Part shown: positions 1 through 8,515 of the stretch, one piece after another
How the letters are laid out: every line of letters begins with the position of its first letter
Numbering within the stretch: the stretch's first letter is position 1
Origin: Dyadobacter sp. CECT 9275
Lineage (GTDB): Bacteria; Bacteroidota; Bacteroidia; Cytophagales; Spirosomataceae
Length of the DNA: 64,000 nucleotides
Reading direction: 5' to 3'
Assembly (NCBI RefSeq): GCF_907164905.1
Contig: NZ_CAJRAF010000001.1
Span: 531,001 to 595,000, forward strand
Notes under the pieces: model-generated
The model's input: only the letters and a program-made list of their open reading frames with translations
What the model was told of the DNA's origin: nothing
Database searches by the model: none
Position numbers and translations under genes: made by a program

Positions 1-2
1 GG

Positions 3-71
3 AAGCAAACAGCCCTGCTCGCAAGGGAAGAGGCATCCGAAGAGTTAATTATGCAACACGCGGTTCAGTAG
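3..71 (+). CDS. Sugar ABC transporter ATP-binding protein, C-terminal end only (RbsA-like)
   Basis: Only the last 22 codons lie in the window, ending at a TAG. The tail contains the string REEASEELIMQHAV, which resembles the C-terminus of RbsA-type sugar ABC ATPases, where a REEAT-E-IM block closes the second nucleotide-binding domain. It is followed after 29 bases by an RbsC-type permease in the same direction, the usual RbsA-RbsC order, so the two are surely one operon. The rest of the gene, and probably the periplasmic binding protein, lies outside the window. The match is short, so the call leans on context. Confidence 0.7.
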   Translation, partial: KQTALLAREEASEELIMQHAVQ

Positions 72-100
72 CTGCATACCAGTTATCCGTTTCCGTAGAA

Positions 101-1081
101 TTGAATTCACCATTACAAAATATTCCGGATACAGTGGAAACAAACATGGTTAAAAGGTTCAGTAAATCAGGGCAATACGGGATTTTTCTTGCGTTCGTGA
201 TTCTCTGTGTGGTACTTGCTTTCAGTACGCCAAGATTTTTTACGGTACCTAATCTGATGATCATCGGTACGCAGGTTTCCATCAATGCCTTGCTTGCTTT
301 TGGGGTAACTTTTGTGATTATCACCGGGGGTATAGACCTTTCTCTGGGCTCCATGGTGGCCGTAACCGGGGTGGTAGCTGCAATGTTTGCCCATCCGGAC
401 GATTACCCTGTGATCGTTCCCATTCTTGTTGGATTAGCGGCAGGGACAGCTACCGGGGCCTTTAACGGGATTGTTATCACCAAAAGTAAAGTGCCCCCGT
501 TTATTGTCACACTCGGCACCATGACCATCGGCCGGGGACTAGCCCTGATCTTGAGTAAAGGGAGGCCTATCTCAAACCTGTCCGATTCATTTAATTTTAT
601 AGGCGGCGGGAATGTCGCTGGGATTCCCTTCCCGATCATCATTTTAATCCTTGCCTTTCTGATTTGTTCCGTCATACTTAACAAAACTATTTTGGGACGG
701 TATATGTATGCCGTGGGCGGTAATGAACAGGCAGCGAGAGCTTCCGGGATTAACATCAGTGCGGTAAAAATCTGGGTTTATACCCTTAGCGGACTGTTAT
801 CCGCAATGGCGGGCATATTGCTCACTTCCCGGATTACCACCGGACAGCCCAATGCGGGTGCGGGATTCGAACTGGATGCCATTGCAGCCGCCATTATCGG
901 AGGAACAAGTACTTCGGGAGGTACAGGAACCATGGCCGGAACCCTGATTGGCGCCCTTCTCATTGGAGTAATCAGTAACAGTCTGGATCTGCTGAATGTA
1001 ACTTCCTATTATCAGCAGGTAATAATGGGAGTGATCATCATTGCTGCGGTAGTCCTGGATGGTTTTGGAAAGAAAAACTAA
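101..1081 (+). CDS. Sugar ABC transporter permease, RbsC/BPD_transp_2 family
   Basis: This is the inner-membrane permease of a ribose/xylose/galactose-type ABC importer, pairing with the ATPase whose end lies just upstream. The protein is very hydrophobic with about 8-10 membrane segments and carries the family blocks ITGGIDLSLGSMVA (about residues 74-87) and GGNEQAARASGI (about 206-217, the ATPase-contact loop). Its 326 residues fit the family. The annotated start is a TTG at 101; an ATG at 146 would remove 15 polar residues and is equally possible. The frame is open further upstream, so the start is uncertain. Substrate cannot be told from the permease; ribose-like sugars are a default inference. 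No binding protein follows it, so that component must be upstream or elsewhere. Confidence 0.9.
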   Translation: MNSPLQNIPDTVETNMVKRFSKSGQYGIFLAFVILCVVLAFSTPRFFTVPNLMIIGTQVSINALLAFGVTFVIITGGIDLSLGSMVAVTGVVAAMFAHPDDYPVIVPILVGLAAGTATGAFNGIVITKSKVPPFIVTLGTMTIGRGLALILSKGRPISNLSDSFNFIGGGNVAGIPFPIIILILAFLICSVILNKTILGRYMYAVGGNEQAARASGINISAVKIWVYTLSGLLSAMAGILLTSRITTGQPNAGAGFELDAIAAAIIGGTSTSGGTGTMAGTLIGALLIGVISNSLDLLNVTSYYQQVIMGVIIIAAVVLDGFGKKN

Positions 1082-1289
1082 ATACTTTTAGTGAAAAACA
1101 AGGATAGTTCTATACCTCTAATCACTGGGTTTTAAGATGTTGTTTACAGGTGTTGTAGTATTACTTCGTTATTTCGTATAAATAAAACGCTCTCATGGTT
1201 TTCCAGTATAAAAGGCTTGTTTTCGTTTAATTTCTTTCAGATATTCGATACCGGATTCGCACCTCAGAGTATCTAAAATCGACAAATGA

Positions 1290-1517
1290 ATGGGAAATGA
1301 ACCGAAGCCTGAGAACGAAGCAAGGGTGCAGATACAGGCTTCATTGGATGGTTTAAATGTTTTGGCACATGATGTAAAAAATTACTACGCACGGCTTATC
1401 AGGCAAAATAATGAAGTACCTTATATGATTGAACAGCTGAGCAGAGATATTCATAATCTGGAACAGCACGTTGGCCGTTTTGAACAAAATGTAAGTTTGT
1501 TAAGTAAGAACGGTTGA
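1290..1517 (+). CDS. Small coiled hypothetical protein (75 aa)
   Basis: This small acidic protein has no signal peptide or membrane segment. Residues about 15-70 are rich in Leu, Asn, Gln and Glu with heptad-like spacing (for example EQLSRDIHNLEQHVGRFEQN), which suggests a helical or coiled-coil bundle. The ATG at 1290 follows an A-rich stretch typical of Bacteroidota translation starts. It sits alone between the ABC permease and thiamine pyrophosphokinase, 208 bases after the former and 71 before the latter. I do not recognise a family. It is likely real because the frame is clean and residue use looks protein-like, but the function is unknown. Confidence 0.55.
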   Translation: MGNEPKPENEARVQIQASLDGLNVLAHDVKNYYARLIRQNNEVPYMIEQLSRDIHNLEQHVGRFEQNVSLLSKNG

Positions 1518-1588
1518 TAAAATTCTTCATTTCCATGAGTTCTTTTGTCTGCGGCGGGTACTTAAAATATTAGTACGAATTCTATCTC

Positions 1589-2251
1589 ATGTCTTCACAC
1601 CATATCGTAAAGGAAAAACAGGAGCCAGCTCTCATTATTGCCAACGGAGAATCCTGCAGTGAAGAACTATTGGGCCAGTTGCTGGAATGGAGCCCGTTCA
1701 TAGTGGTGCTGGACCACGCTATCTATCGTGTTCTGGAACTGGGGATCAAAATTGATGTCTGGATGGGCGATTTTGATCATAACCATGATTTTGATCAGAT
1801 CCGCCAGAGCCAGTATCCGTTGGAAATCATATCTACACCTGACCAGGACAAGACGGATCTCGAAAAAGCAATCGATTTTTTAATCATGCGAGGATTCCCT
1901 GCTGCCAATATCATTTGGGCTACGGGAAGGAGGGCAGACCATTCCATCAGTAATATTACCAATCTGGTCCGATATAAGCATACGATCCGGCTGGTGATGC
2001 TGGACGACTACTCCAAAATTTTCCCTTTACGTGGTGTTTTTGAAAAATGGTATGTGGCAGGTACCCCCATTTCACTTATTCCTGTCGGGGTGGTGAATGG
2101 CATTCATACCAGTGGCCTGAAATATAATCTTAATAACGAAACCCTGTCGCTGGGTTACCGGACCGGCAACAGCAATGAAACGGAAGCGGATGGTATGGTC
2201 AGGATATCAGCCAGTGAGGGAGACCTGATTATCATGGAGTGCTGGGATTAG
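1589..2251 (+). CDS. Thiamine pyrophosphokinase (thiamine diphosphokinase)
   Basis: It transfers a pyrophosphate from ATP to thiamine to give thiamine diphosphate in the cytoplasm. Family motifs are visible in order: GDFDH at about residues 60-64 (usually GDFDS), DQDKTDLEKA at 85-94 (the D-x-TDLEKA metal/ATP motif) and ATGRRADHS at 111-119 (G-GR-DH motif), followed by a beta-rich thiamine-binding C-terminal half. The 220-residue length fits. The His in place of Ser in GDFDH is a small departure. No other thiamine gene is next to it. Its stop overlaps by four bases the stop of the convergent M1 peptidase gene, so the two mRNAs overlap at their 3' ends. Confidence 0.88.
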   Translation: MSSHHIVKEKQEPALIIANGESCSEELLGQLLEWSPFIVVLDHAIYRVLELGIKIDVWMGDFDHNHDFDQIRQSQYPLEIISTPDQDKTDLEKAIDFLIMRGFPAANIIWATGRRADHSISNITNLVRYKHTIRLVMLDDYSKIFPLRGVFEKWYVAGTPISLIPVGVVNGIHTSGLKYNLNNETLSLGYRTGNSNETEADGMVRISASEGDLIIMECWD

Positions 2252-3873
2252 AGTTGCTTAGATTCAACATAAAAATTCCTGTCCACCACAAGTTTTTTAA
2301 TCCCTTTAGTTTTAAGAGTTTTTAATTTCGCAGTGGGGTAAAGCCATTGTTCCTCGTTGCCTATTTTTACTTTCAGAGGCATATCAAATCCTTTTACAAC
2401 GTTGGTCCAGCGATATTGAATGCCGCCATTGTCAATGGAATATTGAAAAACCGGTATCCTGGTGTCTCTCAGATACTGGTCAAAAACTTTGGACAGGGTT
2501 TTCCCGCCCTGTTCTGTAATGTAATTTTCAATCTGCGAGCCATCCACGGTCTGGTGATAAAAGGCCTGGTTAAGCCCGCGCAGGATCTGTCGCCATTTTT
2601 CGTCATCGTTAATGATCTGACGAATGGTATGCAACATATTTCCTCCCTTATAATACATATCCCTGGATCCCTCCTGGTTGACCCCGTAGGTACCCACAAT
2701 GGGTATATCATTGGATATGAGCTCCCTGGTACCGATCACGTAGTCGGAGCCGGCCTCTTTGCCAAAGTAATATTCGGTATAGAGTGTTTCGGAATAATTT
2801 GTGAAGCTTTCATGAACCCACATGTCGGCAATGTCTTTGTAAGTGATATTATTGGCAAACCACTCGTGGCCGCTCTCATGGATGATGATGAAATCCCATC
2901 GCAACCCCCAGCCGGTATTCGATAAATCCCGGCCCAGGTAACCATTTTTGAATTTGTTTCCATAAGTAACGGAACTCTGGTGCTCCATACCCAGGTAAGG
3001 TACCTGTATCAGTTTGTAGCCGTCTTCATAAAAGGGGTAAGGACCAAACCAGTACTCAAAAGCTTTCAACATCAGAGGTACCTGTTTAAACTGTTCCTTT
3101 GCTTTCTCAAAATCGTCTTTGAAAGCGTAGTAACTTATAGGCAGGTTACCTTTTTCACCTTTATAAATTTCCTTCCAGCTGGTGTAATTTGCTACGTTCA
3201 TATTGACGCCGTAGTTATTGATCGGGTTTCTGACTACCCAGTTAAAGGTATGGCTGCCATCGGCCTGCTCAGTCACACTTTCAAGTTGCCCATTGGAAAT
3301 GCCCTGCAACGATTTTGGCACGGTGAGGCTGATCCGCATACTGTCCGGTTCGTCGTACATGTGATCTTTGCAAGGCCACCACACGCTGGCTCCCAGTTGC
3401 TGACACGACGTAGCAATTATAGAATTCCCCTCAGCGTCCCGCACCCATTGCAAACCTCCGTCCCAGGGCGGGCGTTTAGCTAATTTAGGTTTTCCAGAGT
3501 AGTTTATCTCAATGAATTCATTATTACCCTTATTCTGTTTCTTTTCCAGATGGATGAAAAAGGCATTTCCGTCCCGTCTGTAGGTGAGCTCCCGGCCATC
3601 CTGAACAACTTTTATAATTCTGAGAGGTTCCTGTAAGTCTATCTGCATTACCTGAGAGGATTCCAGCACCCGATAACCGATGGTGTTACTTCCCATCACG
3701 GTACTGTCGGAAGTGTTGGGTTTTACCTGCAAATGGTAATAGGCGAGGTCCCACCATGCTCTTTCTGCAGTAACAGACCCACGGAGCGTATCAGCATGGG
3801 TAAAACGCTGTTTTTGAGCAAGAGATAAGACGGATACAAAAACCAGGCAACCGGACAAAAGGAATCTCAGCAT
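2248..3873 (-). CDS. M1 family metallopeptidase, exported
   Basis: This is a zinc aminopeptidase-type enzyme, probably periplasmic, since it starts with a signal peptide (hydrophobic residues 4-18, ending SLAQ). The N-terminal beta domain precedes the catalytic domain. The zinc site is intact: HESGH at 332-336 and the third ligand Glu355 in WVHESF, at HExxH-x18-E spacing. The exopeptidase loop, GxMEN in classical M1 enzymes, reads GMEHQ at 295-299, a variant I believe occurs in exported Bacteroidota M1 enzymes. At 541 residues it lacks the long C-terminal helical domain of PepN. It overlaps thiamine pyrophosphokinase tail to tail. Substrate is unknown; scavenging of peptides is an inference. 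Confidence 0.9.
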   Translation of the reverse strand: MLRFLLSGCLVFVSVLSLAQKQRFTHADTLRGSVTAERAWWDLAYYHLQVKPNTSDSTVMGSNTIGYRVLESSQVMQIDLQEPLRIIKVVQDGRELTYRRDGNAFFIHLEKKQNKGNNEFIEINYSGKPKLAKRPPWDGGLQWVRDAEGNSIIATSCQQLGASVWWPCKDHMYDEPDSMRISLTVPKSLQGISNGQLESVTEQADGSHTFNWVVRNPINNYGVNMNVANYTSWKEIYKGEKGNLPISYYAFKDDFEKAKEQFKQVPLMLKAFEYWFGPYPFYEDGYKLIQVPYLGMEHQSSVTYGNKFKNGYLGRDLSNTGWGLRWDFIIIHESGHEWFANNITYKDIADMWVHESFTNYSETLYTEYYFGKEAGSDYVIGTRELISNDIPIVGTYGVNQEGSRDMYYKGGNMLHTIRQIINDDEKWRQILRGLNQAFYHQTVDGSQIENYITEQGGKTLSKVFDQYLRDTRIPVFQYSIDNGGIQYRWTNVVKGFDMPLKVKIGNEEQWLYPTAKLKTLKTKGIKKLVVDRNFYVESKQL

Positions 3874-3947
3874 GTGTGTTGGGATGGTGATACAGCTTAA
3901 AAGGCAGGGAATATGGCGATGAAGTATGCGGGTTAGAAATTGCTCCT

Positions 3948-4928
3948 TTATTTTTCCATAATTTCCATATCGTTCAGTTCTGGCCCGCCGCCTCTATTGG
4001 CCGAGCCTGTCGCAATATATACCTTTTTGTTTAGTACTACGGCCTGTGTTCCATGTCTCCCCTGGTGCATTGAAGGTAGTTTTTCCCATTTCTGGGTTTG
4101 GGTATTGAAAGCTTCCACCTCGCTGTGTGCGGCTTCCTGAGTACCGCTCTCTCCGCCAATTACGAGGATCTTGTTTCCATAGGCCACCGTGGTATGGCCG
4201 GCCCGCAGTGTCGGGAGGTTATTGGATTCGTCCAGTGTCGTCCACTTGTCTGTCTTAAAGTCATAAACGTCTACTTCTTTGATCGTCGTATTGATTACCT
4301 GATTGATCCGTGCAGTGGACAGCCTTCCCCCGGCAACGTAAAGTTTGTTTTCATGAACGGCAACTTGTACATGATCACGCGGGCGAGGGGCATCGGTCAG
4401 TTTTCTCCAGGTATTCGTGGCAGGGGTATATTCATCGAACCACGCAACCTGGCCGTCCCAATGTCCATCCTGAATCCCACACACGAGATAGATCTTGTCG
4501 TTCATTGTAAATGCACCGGCAGCTCCGCGCCTGCGATTTTCAGGGATTTCAGGTCCTTTGCGCCATTCGTTTTTTATAGGATTAAAGATATAAATATTAG
4601 GAATGGGTATCTCGTGGGGAAATCCGCCTGTAAAGGCTCCTAAGACATAAATTTCATCTTTAAAGGAAACCGCTTGAAAATGACTCATTTCAAGTGGTGC
4701 CTTGCTAAGCGTTGTCCAGGTATCTTTTTTTGGATCATACTCATCTACGGGTCTGCTACCCCGGCCTCCGATCAGATACAATTTTCCATGGGCCTGTGCC
4801 ATGCCATTTTCATGGCGTTTCTCAGGAAGATTGGAAGGTTCAACGGCCTGCCAGATTTGTGCCGAAACGGATCCGGCATAAAACGCGACCATCAAAAGTG
4901 CGGAATAAAATCTGTACAATGCGTTCAT
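3948..4928 (-). CDS. Exported kelch-repeat beta-propeller protein
   Basis: A signal peptide (residues 1-23, ending SVSAQ) precedes about six kelch repeats with the diagnostic GG followed by a spaced Y-x-W pattern, such as LYLIGGRGSRPVDEYDP, IYVLGAFTGG, LYVAGGRLS and ILVIGGESG. This predicts a six-bladed propeller in the periplasm or on the surface. There is no catalytic signature for galactose oxidase or sialate epimerase that I can confirm. It lies between the M1 peptidase (74 bases downstream) and the LacI regulator (136 bases upstream), all on the minus strand but not tightly spaced. A role in carbohydrate binding is possible from context only. Confidence 0.85.
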   Translation of the reverse strand: MNALYRFYSALLMVAFYAGSVSAQIWQAVEPSNLPEKRHENGMAQAHGKLYLIGGRGSRPVDEYDPKKDTWTTLSKAPLEMSHFQAVSFKDEIYVLGAFTGGFPHEIPIPNIYIFNPIKNEWRKGPEIPENRRRGAAGAFTMNDKIYLVCGIQDGHWDGQVAWFDEYTPATNTWRKLTDAPRPRDHVQVAVHENKLYVAGGRLSTARINQVINTTIKEVDVYDFKTDKWTTLDESNNLPTLRAGHTTVAYGNKILVIGGESGTQEAAHSEVEAFNTQTQKWEKLPSMHQGRHGTQAVVLNKKVYIATGSANRGGGPELNDMEIMEK

Positions 4929-5064
4929 ATGAATGATATCTAATGTTAATCAACAATATCTCTTTTTATTCAAATCGCAAGCACGTTAGGAAAAGAATAC
5001 TAAGATACGATTTAAGAGATGAAATACTGCCAAATGGGAGGGGTAATCTGTGAGGTAACGAGAC

Positions 5065-6066
5065 CTAGATGGAGCCCCGGATGATGAGCTTGCTTTCCAG
5101 AACTATTTTTTGAAAGGCAAAACGGGTGCTATTCAGCTCCTTGAAAATAAGTTCAAGTGCTTTCACACCCATTTCATAGGCCGGTTGAGATACCGAACTC
5201 AGCGGCGGGTCCAGCAACTCATTGACCGGTTCGTCATAAAAGCCAATGATCGAGAGGTCCTCTGGGATTTTCATTCCCTTCTGTTTGGAAAGTACCAGCG
5301 CCCATTGGGCAATCTGATCGCTATATGCTACGATGGCGTCCAGTTGGATGTTGGATTCAAAAAGATCGTGGATAGCCTTAATCATATCTTCTTTTTCCTG
5401 GCTGATGATCCGCACCAGTTCGTCGTCCACATCTATCCCGAAATCTGCGTGTGCTTTGCGATATCCGTTGAGCCGGTTATGGCTAATCTGAAGATGATTG
5501 GGACCGCCAAGATACGCAATGCGTTTTCTACCCCGGGAAAGCAGGATGGATACAGCCTCGTATGCCGCTTTCTGATTGTCAATAATAACTTTTGAACAGA
5601 TTATTTCCTCACAGTCGCGGTTGAACAATACCAGCGGAACATTTTTGCGCTGGACTTTTAACAGGTGTTCAACTGAGGTACTGTTTGCCGAAGGAGACAG
5701 TACGATACCAGATGTACGCGAGCTCAGCAGGGTTTGTATCTGCCTTACTTCTTTTTCGTGATTATCGTCTGTCTGGCAGATCAGAAGCTGATACCCATTC
5801 TTTTCTGCAATTTCCGCCATTCCGGGGATGGCCTGGAGATAAAGCGCATAGCTGATTTTTGGAACCACAACGCCAATGGTATTACTTCTTTTATTCAACA
5901 GTTGAAACGCCAGCTGATTGGGTTCGTAATCCAGCTGTTCTGCCAGATCATAAACCGCTTTTTTTGTGGATTCTTTTATATCGGGATGGTTTTTCAATGC
6001 TCGTGAAACGGTCGAGATGGATATACCCAGCTGTGTAGCAATTGTCTTTAGCGTAATTTCTTCCAT
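5065..6066 (-). CDS. LacI-family transcriptional regulator
   Basis: This cytoplasmic DNA-binding repressor or activator senses a sugar. The N-terminal HTH reads LKTIATQLGISISTVSRALK (residues 6-25), followed by a hinge helix (YEPNQLAFQLLNKRSN) and a periplasmic-binding-protein-like effector domain from about residue 62. Its 333 residues are standard. It is transcribed divergently from the GH35-like glycosidase at 6424, and the space between holds a 26-bp element made of LacI-type half sites (6180-6205), repeated upstream of susC at 8299-8324. I infer that it controls itself, the glycosidase and the SusCD pair. The effector sugar is unknown. Confidence 0.95.
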   Translation of the reverse strand: MEEITLKTIATQLGISISTVSRALKNHPDIKESTKKAVYDLAEQLDYEPNQLAFQLLNKRSNTIGVVVPKISYALYLQAIPGMAEIAEKNGYQLLICQTDDNHEKEVRQIQTLLSSRTSGIVLSPSANSTSVEHLLKVQRKNVPLVLFNRDCEEIICSKVIIDNQKAAYEAVSILLSRGRKRIAYLGGPNHLQISHNRLNGYRKAHADFGIDVDDELVRIISQEKEDMIKAIHDLFESNIQLDAIVAYSDQIAQWALVLSKQKGMKIPEDLSIIGFYDEPVNELLDPPLSSVSQPAYEMGVKALELIFKELNSTRFAFQKIVLESKLIIRGSI

Positions 6067-6172
6067 TTCAGATTCTGACGAATATCTTTAAATAATACCA
6101 ACTGTTACCCATAGGCATAAGGACTCAATTATGTGCTTTTAAACAAGTTACCGAATCGAATTAAACGGTTAA

Positions 6173-6292
6173 ATATTTCTGCAAAGGTTTGCGCAAAGGT
6201 TTGCGGAAGTTTTTTAACTGTTTTAATTGTAACAAGTTAAATAAAATTTCAACTTTCCTTTACTCGTGTTTGGCTGACACAATCAGCAAAAC
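6173..6292 (+). promoter_or_regulatory. Regulatory block with LacI-type operator, copy A (upstream of GH35-like gene)
   Basis: The block opens with a 26-bp element at 6180-6205 built from tandem LacI-type palindromes; the second core reads CGCAAAGGTTTGCG. It continues with a T-run, AACT, TTTA and GTTAAATA, and ends with a palindromic GTGTTT-GCTGA-CACAA-TCAGC stretch at 6266-6290. The same order and almost the same spacing occur at 8292-8409 before susC. It lies 113 bases from the LacI gene start and about 215 bases from the glycosidase start, so the glycosidase mRNA probably has a long leader. That LacI binds here is inferred from motif type and position. Confidence 0.7.
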
Positions 6293-6423
6293 AGATTTTT
6301 CGTGGAAAAATACAACCGGACCTTATCTGGCGGGCACACCATCGCGGCCCACATCCGTGATGATTCCAGGGTAATTCTTATTCTCGTCCCTTATTTAACA
6401 AGGTAAATTTTTATATCCTTATT

Positions 6424-8073
6424 ATGCTGAAAACTTTCTTTTCGATTATTATTTTCTCAGTTGCCGCCAATATTTTCGCACATGGGCAGGCAGTTGTCAG
6501 TCAGCGGGAAATGGCAGGAAAACCAATTCCGAGACTGGTCAGTGAAAAAGGCAGGCATACCCTCATGGTGGATGGTAAACCGTATCTTATTCTGGGGGCT
6601 CAGATGTGGAATTCCAGCGGATGGCCAGCTATGCTGGATAAAACCTGGCCACAGCTCAGGGAGCTACAGTGTAATACTTTGGAAGTGCCGGTCTACTGGG
6701 AGCATATTGAAAGAGAAAAAGGGAAATTTGATTTTGCCAATCTGGACAAACTGATTCTGGATGCCCGGCGTGAAGGTATCCGACTGGTATTGCTATGGTT
6801 TGCTTCGTACAAAAACGGGAGTTCGCAGTACATTCCTGTTTGGATGAAGGAAAATACAGCAGAACATCCGCGCATGCTGGATGGCAGTGGCCGGCCGATC
6901 CAGGTTTTATCTACCTTATCTGAAAATAATCGTAATGCAGATGCACGTGCCTTTGCCGCTTTGATGGCGCATATACGGGATGTTGACGAAAGCTACCGGA
7001 CCGTGATTATGGTGCAGGCGGAAAATGAGCCAGGTTCCCTTGGTACTGACCGGGATTATTCTGTAACAGCCACTAAACTTTTTAACGGGCAGGTTCCGGG
7101 TAAACTGATATCAGCCTTAAAAAAGAAACCCGGAACCTGGCAGCAGGTGTTTGGGGTGGATGCGGCAGAAACTTTTTCGGCCTGGCACATGGCTTCCTAT
7201 ATTAACGACGTCGCTGCAAAAGGGAAAAAGGAATACCCGCTGCCAGTATATGTGAATTCGTGGCTGAGGGAAAACCGCTTTGAACGCGCAGGAGAACATC
7301 CCAGCGGCGGCCCTACTTCTAATATGCTGGATGTTTACAAAGTGGCCGGGCCTGCAATTGACTTGCTCGCTGTGGATATTTACAACAAAAACTACATGCA
7401 GTTCAGGGATTTATGCGAGAAATATCAACGCCCGGATAATGCGCTGTTTGTTCCTGAAACAGGGAAAGGGATGACTTTTGCTCGTTTTCACTTTTATGCC
7501 ATCGGAGATTATAATGCCATTGGTGTGGCACCTTACGGCATTGACCCTTTTCATGGAGACCCGCATGACAAACGTGATAAAACCCGGCTTGACGAAAAGT
7601 TTACAGCCATTGCAGACAATTACCGGTTGCTGGCACCTGCCATCCCGCTGATTACAAGCCTGCAGGGTACCGGAAAATTAAAAGCCGCAGTGGAGGAGGG
7701 TGGCCTTGGCGACAAGCTGCTTCACTTCACAAATTATAACCTGCTGCTGACTTTTGGCTTCCCCAGCTACAAAGTGGGGCCAGATCTTACAGGCCGGGTT
7801 CTGATAGCCGAAATAGCTCCTGATGAATTTTATCTTATTGGCTTTGATGCGAAGTTCCAGTTCAGGCCCAAGCTTGGGTCGGGATTTTCATCGGCCGAAT
7901 TCATTTATATGCAGGAAGGTACTTTTGTGGAGGGAGAATGGAAACAAACCAGGATCTGGAATGGTGACGAGGTATACCATTCTACTTTAACACCCGATGG
8001 CGTCATTCTGAAAGTCAAGCTTAGAGGGCTGCAATCGGATCAGATGAATATCACACCGAATTTTGAAAAGTGA
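6424..8073 (+). CDS. Exported GH35-like glycoside hydrolase with DUF5597-type C-terminus
   Basis: A probable periplasmic or surface beta-galactosidase-like enzyme of clan GH-A. A signal peptide spans about residues 1-22. The TIM barrel begins at about residue 40 with LMVDGKPYLILGAQMWN. The acid/base Glu is expected at 202 in QAENEPG (the Asn-Glu pair of the clan) and the nucleophile at Glu345 in FVPETGKG. After residue about 420 comes a beta-rich domain like DUF5597. The 549-residue length fits that group. It is divergent from a LacI regulator and followed by a SusC/SusD pair sharing its promoter block. Beta-galactosidase activity is an inference; related enzymes also act on galactosides in xyloglucan. 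Confidence 0.85.
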   Translation: MLKTFFSIIIFSVAANIFAHGQAVVSQREMAGKPIPRLVSEKGRHTLMVDGKPYLILGAQMWNSSGWPAMLDKTWPQLRELQCNTLEVPVYWEHIEREKGKFDFANLDKLILDARREGIRLVLLWFASYKNGSSQYIPVWMKENTAEHPRMLDGSGRPIQVLSTLSENNRNADARAFAALMAHIRDVDESYRTVIMVQAENEPGSLGTDRDYSVTATKLFNGQVPGKLISALKKKPGTWQQVFGVDAAETFSAWHMASYINDVAAKGKKEYPLPVYVNSWLRENRFERAGEHPSGGPTSNMLDVYKVAGPAIDLLAVDIYNKNYMQFRDLCEKYQRPDNALFVPETGKGMTFARFHFYAIGDYNAIGVAPYGIDPFHGDPHDKRDKTRLDEKFTAIADNYRLLAPAIPLITSLQGTGKLKAAVEEGGLGDKLLHFTNYNLLLTFGFPSYKVGPDLTGRVLIAEIAPDEFYLIGFDAKFQFRPKLGSGFSSAEFIYMQEGTFVEGEWKQTRIWNGDEVYHSTLTPDGVILKVKLRGLQSDQMNITPNFEK

Positions 8074-8096
8074 CGAACCGGGATCGGATAGGCAGG

Positions 8097-8121
8097 AGCA
8101 CCGTTATGTGGTGCTTTTTTC
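8097..8121 (+). terminator. Rho-independent terminator after the GH35-like gene
   Basis: A six-base-pair stem AGCACC/GGTGCT with a seven-base loop is followed directly by a run of six T. It begins 24 bases after the glycosidase stop and separates that gene from the susC promoter region. Confidence 0.75.
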
Positions 8122-8291
8122 TTAACCAAACGGCCGCCGCCGGAAATGTCAGGAGAATCTAACTCCCGGATGATACCGTTCAATAGGGCTGCTGGTCTTA
8201 TTTTATTTGAATAATTATATATAAAGTAACCAGCCTCAGAGATGCCCTGATTTGGTGAAATAGAAAATTTGTTTGAGGCAAATGAGAGGGC

Positions 8292-8409
8292 ATATTTCTG
8301 CAAACCTTTTCGCAATCCTTTGCAGAAATTTTTTAACTAATTTATTAACAGGTAGTTAAATATTATTGCATCTTTCAATTATGGTGTTTAATTGACACAA
8401 TTAAAAGAA
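8292..8409 (+). promoter_or_regulatory. Regulatory block with LacI-type operator, copy B (upstream of susC)
   Basis: This is the counterpart of the block at 6173-6292. The 26-bp element at 8299-8324 matches copy A at 20 of 26 positions by eye; its outer arms CTGCAAA and TTTGCAG form an inverted repeat. It is followed in the same order by TTTTTTAACT, TTTA and GTTAAATA, and by a palindrome TTTAATTG-ACA-CAATTAAA near 8387-8405 in the place of the copy A hairpin. The distance from operator to GTGTTT is 85 bases here and 86 in copy A. It lies about 110-220 bases before the susC start. The rest of the 442-base gap (8122-8291) shows nothing I can name. Confidence 0.7.
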
Positions 8410-8515
8410 AGAACTATTCTTGATATAGTTCAATTAACCCTGGATAAATGAAAATAATCTTTCTCACCCGGATTCTCCATCTGATGGGTAATCCTAAACC
8501 TTCACCTACACGTTT

